Source: Halieaceae bacterium (lineage in GTDB: Bacteria > Pseudomonadota > Gammaproteobacteria > Pseudomonadales > Halieaceae). From it: a DNA stretch of 64,000 bases. The position numbers were made by a program, and so were the translations under genes. Of this stretch, positions 8,941-16,503 are shown one piece after another (position 1 is the stretch's first letter; each line of letters opens with the position of its first letter). A model generated the notes under the pieces. It saw only the letters and a list, made by a program, of their open reading frames with translations. It made no database searches and had not been told where the DNA came from. The DNA lies in NCBI GenBank assembly GCA_902631395.1, contig CACOYM010000002.1, positions 1 through 64,000 on the forward strand, written 5' to 3'.

Positions 8941-9268
8941 ATGATGGAAGTGCGAAACGCCTTATCACCCTCACAAGAACAGATCGAGGGGTTTCTCGAC
9001 CCAGAAGCCAAGGGCGTATCGGAGTTACACAGGTAGGGGCCATATCGGTTTTGGCGCCGATGTTGAGCGTCTACTGCCTGGCGAGGTAGAGACGCCTTGG
9101 GAGCAAGTCGCCATCGCCGTGTATCCCTCACGCGCCGCAATGCTAGAAATGATTCAGATGCCCGGGTATGCCAAAATCAGCGTGCACAGAACGGCCGGTC
9201 TCGCAGGCCAACTGAACATCGAAACAGTCACTCCGACTGGAGCGTGGCTGTCGACAGAAGGGGCTTGA
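8941..9268 (+). pseudogene. DUF1330 family protein, broken by internal deletion and frameshift
   Basis: A clear ribosome-binding site (AAGGAG) precedes an ATG at 8941 that opens the frame MMEVRNALSPSQEQIEGFL, but this frame ends after about 32 residues at 9036. Shifted by one base, a second stretch runs from about 9015 to a TGA at 9266-9268 and encodes a typical DUF1330 C-terminal half (FGADVERLLPGEVETPWEQ, then YPSRAAMLEMIQMPGYAKI). The central segment expected in intact members is missing, so this looks like a deletion with frameshift. The family is small, stand-alone and of unknown function. Identification is from remembered family pattern. Confidence 0.72.
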
Positions 9269-9402
9269 GGTGGCAGCAAGCCTTAACCGATTACTGCTTG
9301 CACCTCTCACAAAAGTCCCGGCACGCAAGCCATAAATTATGCTGTTTTAGCGCCGCGGATTGGCGTAGCATCCGCAGCGGTTCAGCAGAAGAGAAGTAAC
9401 TC

Positions 9403-11214
9403 ATGCGGTGGCTAAAGCTTGCTCTTTTGAGTACGGCTGGGGCCACAATCGTGGCAGCCGTTTCTGCCTCGATGTGGTTCTGGTTCACTCCGGTTGGTGT
9501 TAATAACTACGTAAACAAGGTCACCTTCAAGCTGGCGATTGATTCGCCTGAATTGCTGACTTACCTCGGCTTCATCGATAACACACCGCTGGATTTTCAT
9601 AGCGGCAAGCTAGCGGACTACACCAAGGAAAAAGAAGAGCGCGGTATCGCCGAGTTGCAAGCCGCCCGGGCCGGCTTGGATGCCTACGGGCCCCAGGGAC
9701 TCACAGGACAGGAACTTCTCACCTGGAAAATCGCCGCCTGGTTTTTTGATGATCTGCTCCGCCAAGCAGAGCTTCGGTACAGCGGTTATCGCGTCAATCA
9801 AATCTCCGGCGTAACGGTGAATCTGCCACAGTTTCTGACCGACACCCACGTCATCAAAAACAAAAAAAGTGTGCAGCGCTACCTGTCCAGATTGGCGGAA
9901 TTTGGCCGCGTGTTGCGGGAAACCCACGAGCGCGTCATAGACGATCGCGCCAATGGCGTTATCCCTCCCGACTTCGTTATAGAAAAAGCGCTTGTCGGGA
10001 TGAACAAATTTATTGCAGATGGAGCAGCGGGAAGCCCGCTCGTCACGACACTCGGGCCCAAGCTCGAGTCATTGGAAGACGTCGACAACGTCACAGCGAG
10101 CAAATTTATGACAGAGGCAACCCAGCTGGTTGCCACAGAAGTGATCCCAGGATACCAAGCCATGATCACCCTCTTCCAATCGATGCTGCCTGAAGCCAGC
10201 CACGACGCGGGGATCTGGCGGCTGCCGAACGGTGAAGCGATTTACGCCGCCAACCTGAGATCCAATACTACAACCCAGTTCACGCCCGACGAGATCCACG
10301 CCACCGGACTGGCAGAGGTGAGCCGCATTGAAGGGGAAATGCTCGATATTCTCGACAGTCGGGGCGTTACGGGGCCGTCCTTTGCGCAACGCGTCCGCGT
10401 GGTGATGAAGGACCCCGCACACCAATTCCCCAACACCGATGCGGGGCGGGCGGAGATGATCGCCTACCTCGAGGCTTTCGATCAGAAAGTCATGGCGATT
10501 GCCGCCGATTACTTCATCACCATCCCGCCACAACCGCTCGAGATTGTTCGAGTGCCCGAATATTCCCAAGACTCCTCCCCGAGCGGCTACTACAACGGCC
10601 CGGCACTGGACGGCTCTCGACCCGGGCGCTTCTATATCAACCAAAAAGACACTGCAGATAATCCGCGTTGGACGTTACCTACTCTGATGATTCACGAGGG
10701 TTCCCCGGGCCATCACTTCCAGATATCAACCTCACAATTGATTGAGGGTGTCCCGCTTTTGCGCAAGCTGTCACCCTTTAACGCGTTTTCAGAGGGCTGG
10801 GCGCTCTACTCTGAGCGAATCGCCAAAACGGATATGGGCCTTTACGAAGATGATCCCTTGGGCGATCTGGGTCGGCTACAAGCAGAAATGTTTCGAGCGG
10901 TCCGATTGGTGGTTGATACCGGCATGCACGCCAAAAGATGGAGTCGCGAAAAGGCAATCGAGTACATGATTTCCAAAACCGGTATGACCCGTGAAGAAGT
11001 TACGCGGGAAATCGAGCGCTACGTGGTATGGCCTGGCCAAGCTACGGCTTACAAGACTGGGCAACTGGCGCTACTTGAAATGCGTCGCGACGCCGAGAAC
11101 GCACTGGGGGAAATCTTCGATTTGCGAGAGTTCCACGAGGCGGTGCTCATGAACGGTGCAATGCCGCTGGATATCCTGAGGGACAATCTAGCGGAATGGG
11201 CCGCAGCGCAATAG
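9403..11214 (+). CDS. DUF885 family peptidase-like protein, membrane-anchored or exported
   Basis: A 603-residue protein of the DUF885 family, which resembles zinc carboxypeptidases of the M32 type. The metal-site motif HEGSPGHH (431-438) and the downstream motif EGWALYSE (about 464-471) are both present. The N-terminus has a hydrophobic segment (about residues 5-29) without a clear cleavage site, suggesting a periplasmic protein held by one membrane segment or a signal peptide. Substrate unknown; hydrolysis of peptides or amide bonds is an inference from fold. It stands alone, with the DUF1330 remnant 134 bp upstream. Confidence 0.82.
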   Translation: MRWLKLALLSTAGATIVAAVSASMWFWFTPVGVNNYVNKVTFKLAIDSPELLTYLGFIDNTPLDFHSGKLADYTKEKEERGIAELQAARAGLDAYGPQGLTGQELLTWKIAAWFFDDLLRQAELRYSGYRVNQISGVTVNLPQFLTDTHVIKNKKSVQRYLSRLAEFGRVLRETHERVIDDRANGVIPPDFVIEKALVGMNKFIADGAAGSPLVTTLGPKLESLEDVDNVTASKFMTEATQLVATEVIPGYQAMITLFQSMLPEASHDAGIWRLPNGEAIYAANLRSNTTTQFTPDEIHATGLAEVSRIEGEMLDILDSRGVTGPSFAQRVRVVMKDPAHQFPNTDAGRAEMIAYLEAFDQKVMAIAADYFITIPPQPLEIVRVPEYSQDSSPSGYYNGPALDGSRPGRFYINQKDTADNPRWTLPTLMIHEGSPGHHFQISTSQLIEGVPLLRKLSPFNAFSEGWALYSERIAKTDMGLYEDDPLGDLGRLQAEMFRAVRLVVDTGMHAKRWSREKAIEYMISKTGMTREEVTREIERYVVWPGQATAYKTGQLALLEMRRDAENALGEIFDLREFHEAVLMNGAMPLDILRDNLAEWAAAQ

Positions 11215-11352
11215 CACCCGATACCGGCTCTCTTCTCTCGCACGCCAGTCTGATCACCGCCATTGACGACAGAGCGCAACGCGGGCGCCACTCGCTCCCG
11301 GTAATTTTGGCCGGCATCTGTAGAACTCCATTACACCCGCTTAAGAGTCGGC

Positions 11353-12099
11353 TCAGAAATCTGAGCCTGGCAGTTCGGTGAGCTGATGGGTAATGCGGCC
11401 CATCGAGACCGTGAAGATATCTGCGCCAGTCACGGGGGCCATGCCCGCCCCTGAAATGTGCCACCCAACCCGAGCCTGATCAGCGCTCACAGCTTCGATG
11501 GACCCAAAGGCAATGGCACGCCCAGCCAACCGAGCGGGCACAGTGTCAAAGTAGTCAACAATCGCCGCCCACCCCTCGTGCCGCTCGTTACCTCTCTGAA
11601 GCGATGCGTCGTAGGCGTAGTCCGCCGCCATGGCAATGGGATCCGCGTCCGTGACCGCCTCGAGATGATGGGTAACAACTTCGGCGGGGAGTCGATTCTT
11701 CAGTCGGGTCATCACAGCTGCTACGCTGCTGCGCCACTCGCCTAAATCCACGTAGTCTCGGAGTGCGCAGACTGTCCGGGTGGTCGGGTCAACACGAAAA
11801 ACACCATTACACGGGACCGCGTACTCTGCCCCGTCGATCCAAAACCGATCAAGACGCTCATACCAACCGATGTCGCCTTTGACTGAAGCGGACAGGACGT
11901 CCCATTGAACTTTGTCAGACCAACAGATAATGCTTGCCAACATCTGTATGACAGATTCGCGACCCGCCGCAGGCGCATGGGGCACGTTCTGCCAGACGGC
12001 ATCGGGGTGTAACGCACACTCGACCTTGCGCAGGTCACGCGACTCAACCGCAGCCAGGAGTTCTTCTATCGCCAAGCGTGTCAGATCCTCATCACTCAT
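11353..12099 (-). CDS. tandem SnoaL-like / NTF2-fold protein
   Basis: About 248 residues with two SnoaL-like halves. The first begins at the start (LAIEELLAAVESRDL) and contains HPDAVWQNVP and FRVDPTTRTVCALRDYVD; the second begins near VVTHHLEAVTDADPIAMAADY. Such domains form cone-shaped pockets and occur in isomerases, limonene-epoxide-type hydrolases and non-catalytic binding proteins, so function is open. I start at ATG 12099 (MSDEDLTRLAIEELL) because the 21 residues before it look non-conserved; ATG 12162 is the alternative. It is divergent from the saccharopine-like gene, 191 bp away. A short hairpin (GGCTCAG/CTGAGCC) overlaps its stop codon but has no T tract. Confidence 0.7.
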   Translation of the reverse strand: MSDEDLTRLAIEELLAAVESRDLRKVECALHPDAVWQNVPHAPAAGRESVIQMLASIICWSDKVQWDVLSASVKGDIGWYERLDRFWIDGAEYAVPCNGVFRVDPTTRTVCALRDYVDLGEWRSSVAAVMTRLKNRLPAEVVTHHLEAVTDADPIAMAADYAYDASLQRGNERHEGWAAIVDYFDTVPARLAGRAIAFGSIEAVSADQARVGWHISGAGMAPVTGADIFTVSMGRITHQLTELPGSDF

Positions 12100-12290
12100 C
12101 CCGCGATAATAGGCAGGGACAGGCGACGAATGAAAGAGAGTGCGTGGCAAGTGCCCTGCCATGCTGACTTTGAGGCGATGCTTTGCATCCTCTGCTCCGG
12201 CAGCGATAGCAGTAAGCGGTTCCTGCGCACCATGTGACAGGTTACTCTTGCTAACTTACCTTACACCTACGCTCAGGAGTCACGACCGAT

Positions 12291-13469
12291 ATGACCGCCT
12301 CAGAAAAACCTTTCGATATTGTTGTGTTCGGTGCCTCGGGCTATACCGGGCGACTGGTCGCTGAATACCTCGCAGCCGAATATGGTGACAGCGACCTGCG
12401 TTGGGCGATGGCAGGCCGCTCCCTGGACAAACTCGCCACCGTTCGCAGCGAGATGGGTATCAGTGACACCATCGCGTTGCTCGAAGTCGACGTCAACAAC
12501 CCCTCGGCAGTCACGGCTATGGTGGATGCCTGCAAAGTCGTCATCACCACAGTCGGTCCGTATCAACTCTATGGCAATGAACTGGTTAAGCAGTGTGCCG
12601 AGCGGGGCACAGACTACGTTGATCTGACAGGTGAACCCAGCTGGATGCACGAGACGATTGCGCAATACAGCGAGGTCGCTAAGGCGTCGGGTGCGAGAAT
12701 CGTTCATAGCTGTGGTTTCGATTCCATCCCGTTTGATTTGGGGGTGTACCTGTTGCAACAACACGCCATCAGTAAAACCGGTGAGCCTATTGCAATGGTA
12801 AAGGGACGAGTCCGCGCAATGAACGGCACGTTTTCCGGCGGAACGATTGCCTCGATGCGCGCCACCATGGCCTCTGCAAAAGCCAACCCCGCGATCATTC
12901 AAGTATTAACCAATCCATTCGCACTGACGGAGGAATTCTCCGGCCCTGAACAACCGTCTGGCGCAGCACCGCAGTACGATGAGGAACTACAGAGCTGGAG
13001 CGCACCGTTCATCATGGCGCCGATCAACACCAAGAACATTCACCGCTCGAATTTCTTGCTCGGCCATCGCTATGGAGAAAACTTCTGCTACGACGAGATG
13101 TTGCTTACTGGTGATGGAGATCAGGGAAAGGCCACAGCTGAATTTGTCGCGAGGGATGACTCGGTCGCGAAGAGTGATTTGCGGCCCGGCGAGGGACCCA
13201 GCAAAACCGAGCGAGAAAATGGCAACTACGATGCGATCTTCGCCGGTGAATCGACCGCCGGTGAATTGATGATTAGCAGCGTGCAAGGTGACCGCGACCC
13301 CGGTTATGGATCGACCTCCAAGATGCTGACAGAGGCAGCTATGTGCCTGCTCCATAATCCAGATCTCGCCTCAGGCGGCCTATGGACGCCTGCATCGGCA
13401 ATGGGCAACGCTCTCATTGAACGGTTGCAAGCTCATGCCGGCCTGACATTCCAGATCGAAAAGGGCTGA
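12291..13469 (+). CDS. saccharopine dehydrogenase-like NAD(P)-binding oxidoreductase
   Basis: A 392-residue Rossmann protein of the group that includes mycobacterial trans-acting enoyl reductases. The nucleotide-binding loop GASGYTG lies at 14-20 and AGRSLDKL follows near residue 41. The motif VDLTGEPSWMHE, typical of this subgroup, is present near residue 105. It is unlikely to be a lysine-pathway enzyme. It probably reduces an enoyl or keto group in lipid or acyl-CoA metabolism, which fits the phosphotransferase and acyl-CoA dehydrogenase genes that follow on the same strand (42 bp gap). Confidence 0.82.
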   Translation: MTASEKPFDIVVFGASGYTGRLVAEYLAAEYGDSDLRWAMAGRSLDKLATVRSEMGISDTIALLEVDVNNPSAVTAMVDACKVVITTVGPYQLYGNELVKQCAERGTDYVDLTGEPSWMHETIAQYSEVAKASGARIVHSCGFDSIPFDLGVYLLQQHAISKTGEPIAMVKGRVRAMNGTFSGGTIASMRATMASAKANPAIIQVLTNPFALTEEFSGPEQPSGAAPQYDEELQSWSAPFIMAPINTKNIHRSNFLLGHRYGENFCYDEMLLTGDGDQGKATAEFVARDDSVAKSDLRPGEGPSKTERENGNYDAIFAGESTAGELMISSVQGDRDPGYGSTSKMLTEAAMCLLHNPDLASGGLWTPASAMGNALIERLQAHAGLTFQIEKG

Positions 13470-13511
13470 TCACATAGTGAGGCACGCTGTCGTAACAGAT
13501 TACCCCATACG

Positions 13512-14525
13512 ATGACGCCGGAAACGCTCTCACGGCATCTCAATGACAACCTGACAGCGCTCCGGTCAGGGTCACTGGCTGGTGATGAGGTCTCACAGCT
13601 GTCACGGCTGTCGGGCGGTGCTAACAATGAAACGTGGCGGCTCAATTGGGGCGATACGCCACTTGTACTGCGGAGGCGCCCCTTCTCAGCCGATTCGATT
13701 GCCAGCCTAGAAGGTAATATCCTAGGTCTATCGCTGGTTGATGAGGCTGAGGTCATTCGCCTCGCTATGGCAACCGAAGTCCCTGTCCCGGCCATTCACG
13801 CGGTGTTTGACGCAGATCACCCCATTGGCGAAGCCTTTCTGATGGGTTTTATCCCCGGTGAGAGTATTCCGCAGCGATGGCTCGCGGATGACGCTTTTGA
13901 GGCAGCTCGTGCCAGCCTCGCCTTCCAATGCGGGGAGGCACTAGCGGGCATCCATGCGATCGATTGCACTCAACTGCCTGAAAGCATTAGACCCACCACG
14001 CTGGACAATCGCTTTGCCGCAGCGCAGAAGCGTCTGCATGCCTTCGGCGATATTTCACCGGTCATGCAGTTCGGCCTCAACTGGCTGATTGATGGCGCCC
14101 CCGACAACGCACCCTGCGTCCTTCTGCATGGCGACTTTCGGACAGGGAACCTGCTGATCAACGATAAGGGCCTGGCAGGAGTGCTCGACTGGGAGCTCGC
14201 GCATCAGGGGCCGGCTGAGGAGGACCTGGGTTATCTCTGTGCGAACGTGTGGCGGTTTGGACATCTAGACAGGCCAGTAGGAGGCTTCGGCCATTACGAC
14301 GACCTGATCGCAGGCTATGCCTCGATCGCGGGGTGGACACCCGAACTCCGCAGCATCCGCTATTGGGAAATTTTTGCGGCCTTCAGCTGGGGCCTGGTAT
14401 GCCAGACGATGGGGGCCCTGTGGCACAGCGGCAATGGCGACGTCGAACGCGCAGCGGTCTCTCGCCGCCGCTCTGAGGCGGAGCTCGATATTCTACTACT
14501 TATTGAAGAATGGGATGACGAATGA
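13512..14525 (+). CDS. aminoglycoside-phosphotransferase-fold kinase, LvaA/ACAD10-like
   Basis: A 337-residue APH-fold kinase. The catalytic loop is HGDFRTGNLL (Asp208, Asn213) and the metal-binding Asp226 is in VLDWELAHQG. The closest recognisable group is the phosphotransferase family paired with acyl-CoA dehydrogenases, as in LvaA of Pseudomonas putida and the kinase domains of animal ACAD10/11, which phosphorylate the hydroxyl of 4-hydroxyacyl-CoA. The next gene starts inside its stop codon (ATGA) and an acyl-CoA dehydrogenase follows, which supports this role over antibiotic resistance. Cytoplasmic. The specific acyl chain is unknown. Confidence 0.85.
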   Translation: MTPETLSRHLNDNLTALRSGSLAGDEVSQLSRLSGGANNETWRLNWGDTPLVLRRRPFSADSIASLEGNILGLSLVDEAEVIRLAMATEVPVPAIHAVFDADHPIGEAFLMGFIPGESIPQRWLADDAFEAARASLAFQCGEALAGIHAIDCTQLPESIRPTTLDNRFAAAQKRLHAFGDISPVMQFGLNWLIDGAPDNAPCVLLHGDFRTGNLLINDKGLAGVLDWELAHQGPAEEDLGYLCANVWRFGHLDRPVGGFGHYDDLIAGYASIAGWTPELRSIRYWEIFAAFSWGLVCQTMGALWHSGNGDVERAAVSRRRSEAELDILLLIEEWDDE

Positions 14526-14920
14526 GCGAAGAATCTGACCCAACCACACAATCTGATGTCACATCAGCTGAACTCCTTGGCGCCGTAAAACGGTTTTTAA
14601 TGGAGGACGTGTTGCCCGCTGTCTCAGGGCGGGATCAATTCAATGCGCGAATCGCTGCGAATGTTCTTGGCATTATCGAGCGTGAGCAGGTTTTGAATCC
14701 GGCCTTGCAAGCACTGGATCGTAAAGCAGCGCAGAAATGGCTCTCAGACCGAGAGTCGACTGAAGACATCCCGCAGCAGTTAGCGCGAGCGCTCGCTGCC
14801 AAAAGCATTTCGGCTGACCCCAACTTCATTGAGTATCTAAAAACGCGGCAACTACTGGTCGCCGCCATCAACAACCCTCGATACGCATCCCGAGCAGTTG
14901 CCGAGGCACGGTGGGGTTGA
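14522..14920 (+). CDS. DUF6285 small protein, probable kinase partner (LvaB-like)
   Basis: A 132-residue protein with no signal peptide or membrane segment. Its pattern (SAELLGAVKRFLMEDVLPAV, ARIAANVLGIIEREQ) matches the DUF6285 family, usually encoded beside APH-fold phosphotransferases. Translational coupling (ATGA overlap) to the kinase gene argues that the two work as a complex. In the levulinate pathway a small protein, LvaB, is needed for activity of the kinase LvaA; equating this protein with LvaB is my inference from size and gene order. Confidence 0.8.
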   Translation: MSEESDPTTQSDVTSAELLGAVKRFLMEDVLPAVSGRDQFNARIAANVLGIIEREQVLNPALQALDRKAAQKWLSDRESTEDIPQQLARALAAKSISADPNFIEYLKTRQLLVAAINNPRYASRAVAEARWG

Positions 14921-15040
14921 ATGATCTCGAAACGCGTCACCACCCCGACGCCGCGTGAGCCATGTTTATCTGTATAAGCTCGCCGCTAAAAAGCCATAAG
15001 ATATGTCGCAAGTACGCGACACCTCATCTGTGAGCCCGCC

Positions 15041-16318
15041 ATGACCGAATCATTTCTATTTGAAATCCCGCAGTCTATCGAGGACTACCTCGTGGTGCTT
15101 GATGAGTTTATCGAACGGGAAATCAAGCCGCTTGAGGCTAGAGATGACAACATCCGCTTTTTTGATCATCGTCGAGAATATTCGCGCACTAACTGGGATC
15201 GAGATGGATTGCCCAGCGAAGAATGGGAAGCGTTGTTGCGAGAGATGCGACACCATGCAGATAACGCCGGGCATTTTCGTTACGCCCTGCCCGAGGAGTT
15301 TGGAGGGCAGAACGGCACCAATCTCGCGATGGCGCGTATCCGGGAATATCTTGCCAATAAGGGGCTGGGTCTGCATAACGACCTGCAGAATGAAACTTCG
15401 ATCGTCGGTAACCTGATGACGCCCATGATGCTGCGTGACTTCGGCACCGAAGATCAAAAGCAGCGCTGGATGGAGCCACTATTGCAGGGCGAGCTTGGAT
15501 GGTGCTTTGGTCTTACCGAGGCTGCACACGGCTCCGATGCCACCTGGATGGAAACCCGCGCAGCACCAATCACACGCGACGGTGTTAGCGGCTGGCTAAT
15601 CAATGGCGAGAAAATGTGGACGACAGGTTTGCACAAAGCCAGCCATGTTCTTGTTTTTGCGCGTCACTCGGGAAGCGATGGAAGTCCGCAAGGCATTGGC
15701 TGTTTCGTGACCTCCACTCAGGCGGAGGGATTTGAGATCGGCGACTATCTGTGGACCTTCAATATGCCCACAGACCATCCAAACTGCACGCTAACCGATG
15801 TATTTGTGCCCGATGCGGATGTCATGGGGAGTGTTGACCAGGGTCTCAAAGTAGCCATGCACTTTGTGCATGAAAGCCGCATCCGGCAGGCCGCCTCGTC
15901 ATTGGGCGCCGCTCAATATTGTCTTGATGAAACCTTCACGTATACGAAAGAGCGAGCACCCTTTGGCAAGCCTCTCTCGACCAATCAGGGTATTCAATTC
16001 CCACTGGTCGAGCTACAAACCGAGGCGGAGATGTTGCGCTTATTAATTTATAAGACCGCAGCGCAAATGGATCAGATGGACAAAGTAGATGTCGCTAAAC
16101 AGCTGACAGATAAAGTCTCGATGTGTAATTACCGCGCCAACCGATTGGTATGTAATGCGGCTGATACTGCCATGCAGTTCCACGGCGGCATTGGCTATTC
16201 GCGCCACAAACCCTTCGAGCACATTTACCGGCATCATCGCCGGTATCGCATCACGGAAGGCGCCGAGGAAATTCAGTTGCGGAAGATCGCCGGCGTCTTA
16301 TATGGATTTGTATCTTGA
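15041..16318 (+). CDS. acyl-CoA dehydrogenase family protein
   Basis: A 425-residue FAD-dependent flavoprotein. FAD/substrate motifs include CFGLTEAAHGSDATW (near 155-170) and GEKMWTTGL; the C-terminal ITEGAEEIQLRKIAG places Glu406 at the canonical catalytic-base position of medium-chain-type enzymes. It follows the kinase and DUF6285 genes by 120 bp on the same strand. In LvaC and ACAD10/11 systems the dehydrogenase-fold enzyme removes phosphate from 4-phosphoacyl-CoA rather than simply desaturating; either chemistry is possible here. A normal beta-oxidation role is the conservative reading. Confidence 0.88.
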   Translation: MTESFLFEIPQSIEDYLVVLDEFIEREIKPLEARDDNIRFFDHRREYSRTNWDRDGLPSEEWEALLREMRHHADNAGHFRYALPEEFGGQNGTNLAMARIREYLANKGLGLHNDLQNETSIVGNLMTPMMLRDFGTEDQKQRWMEPLLQGELGWCFGLTEAAHGSDATWMETRAAPITRDGVSGWLINGEKMWTTGLHKASHVLVFARHSGSDGSPQGIGCFVTSTQAEGFEIGDYLWTFNMPTDHPNCTLTDVFVPDADVMGSVDQGLKVAMHFVHESRIRQAASSLGAAQYCLDETFTYTKERAPFGKPLSTNQGIQFPLVELQTEAEMLRLLIYKTAAQMDQMDKVDVAKQLTDKVSMCNYRANRLVCNAADTAMQFHGGIGYSRHKPFEHIYRHHRRYRITEGAEEIQLRKIAGVLYGFVS

Positions 16319-16460
16319 GGGGAATGGACGCGGTGCTGAGGCTGAAGCGCTAGTCTCGGTCGCAGCCCAAAAGCGCTGCCAATTAAAAAAGTGAAATAGG
16401 ACGATCGCTCTAGCGTGGACGGGTTACGAGCTTACAGGGGACCCGTCTCGCACAGTGCAT

Positions 16461-16486
16461 AAAAAAGGGCGCCTCAAGGCGCCCTT
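16461..16486 (-). terminator. rho-independent terminator of the 16504-18960 receptor gene
   Basis: On the minus strand the sequence reads AAGGGCGCC TTGA GGCGCCC followed by six T, a strong GC-rich hairpin with T tract located 18 bp past the receptor stop codon. Confidence 0.9.
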
Positions 16487-16503
16487 CATCTTAACTGAGC
16501 CAG

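Noticed and set aside
10069-10644. 191-residue minus-strand open frame
   Set aside because: Fully antisense to the DUF885 gene, which carries the HEGSPGHH motif. No start context and no recognisable domain.
11350-11367. Hairpin GGCTCAG-AAAT-CTGAGCC at the end of the SnoaL-like gene
   Set aside because: No T tract on either side and it overlaps the stop codon, so I did not list it as a terminator.
12300-12902. 200-residue minus-strand open frame
   Set aside because: Antisense to the saccharopine-like reductase gene with its GASGYTG motif.
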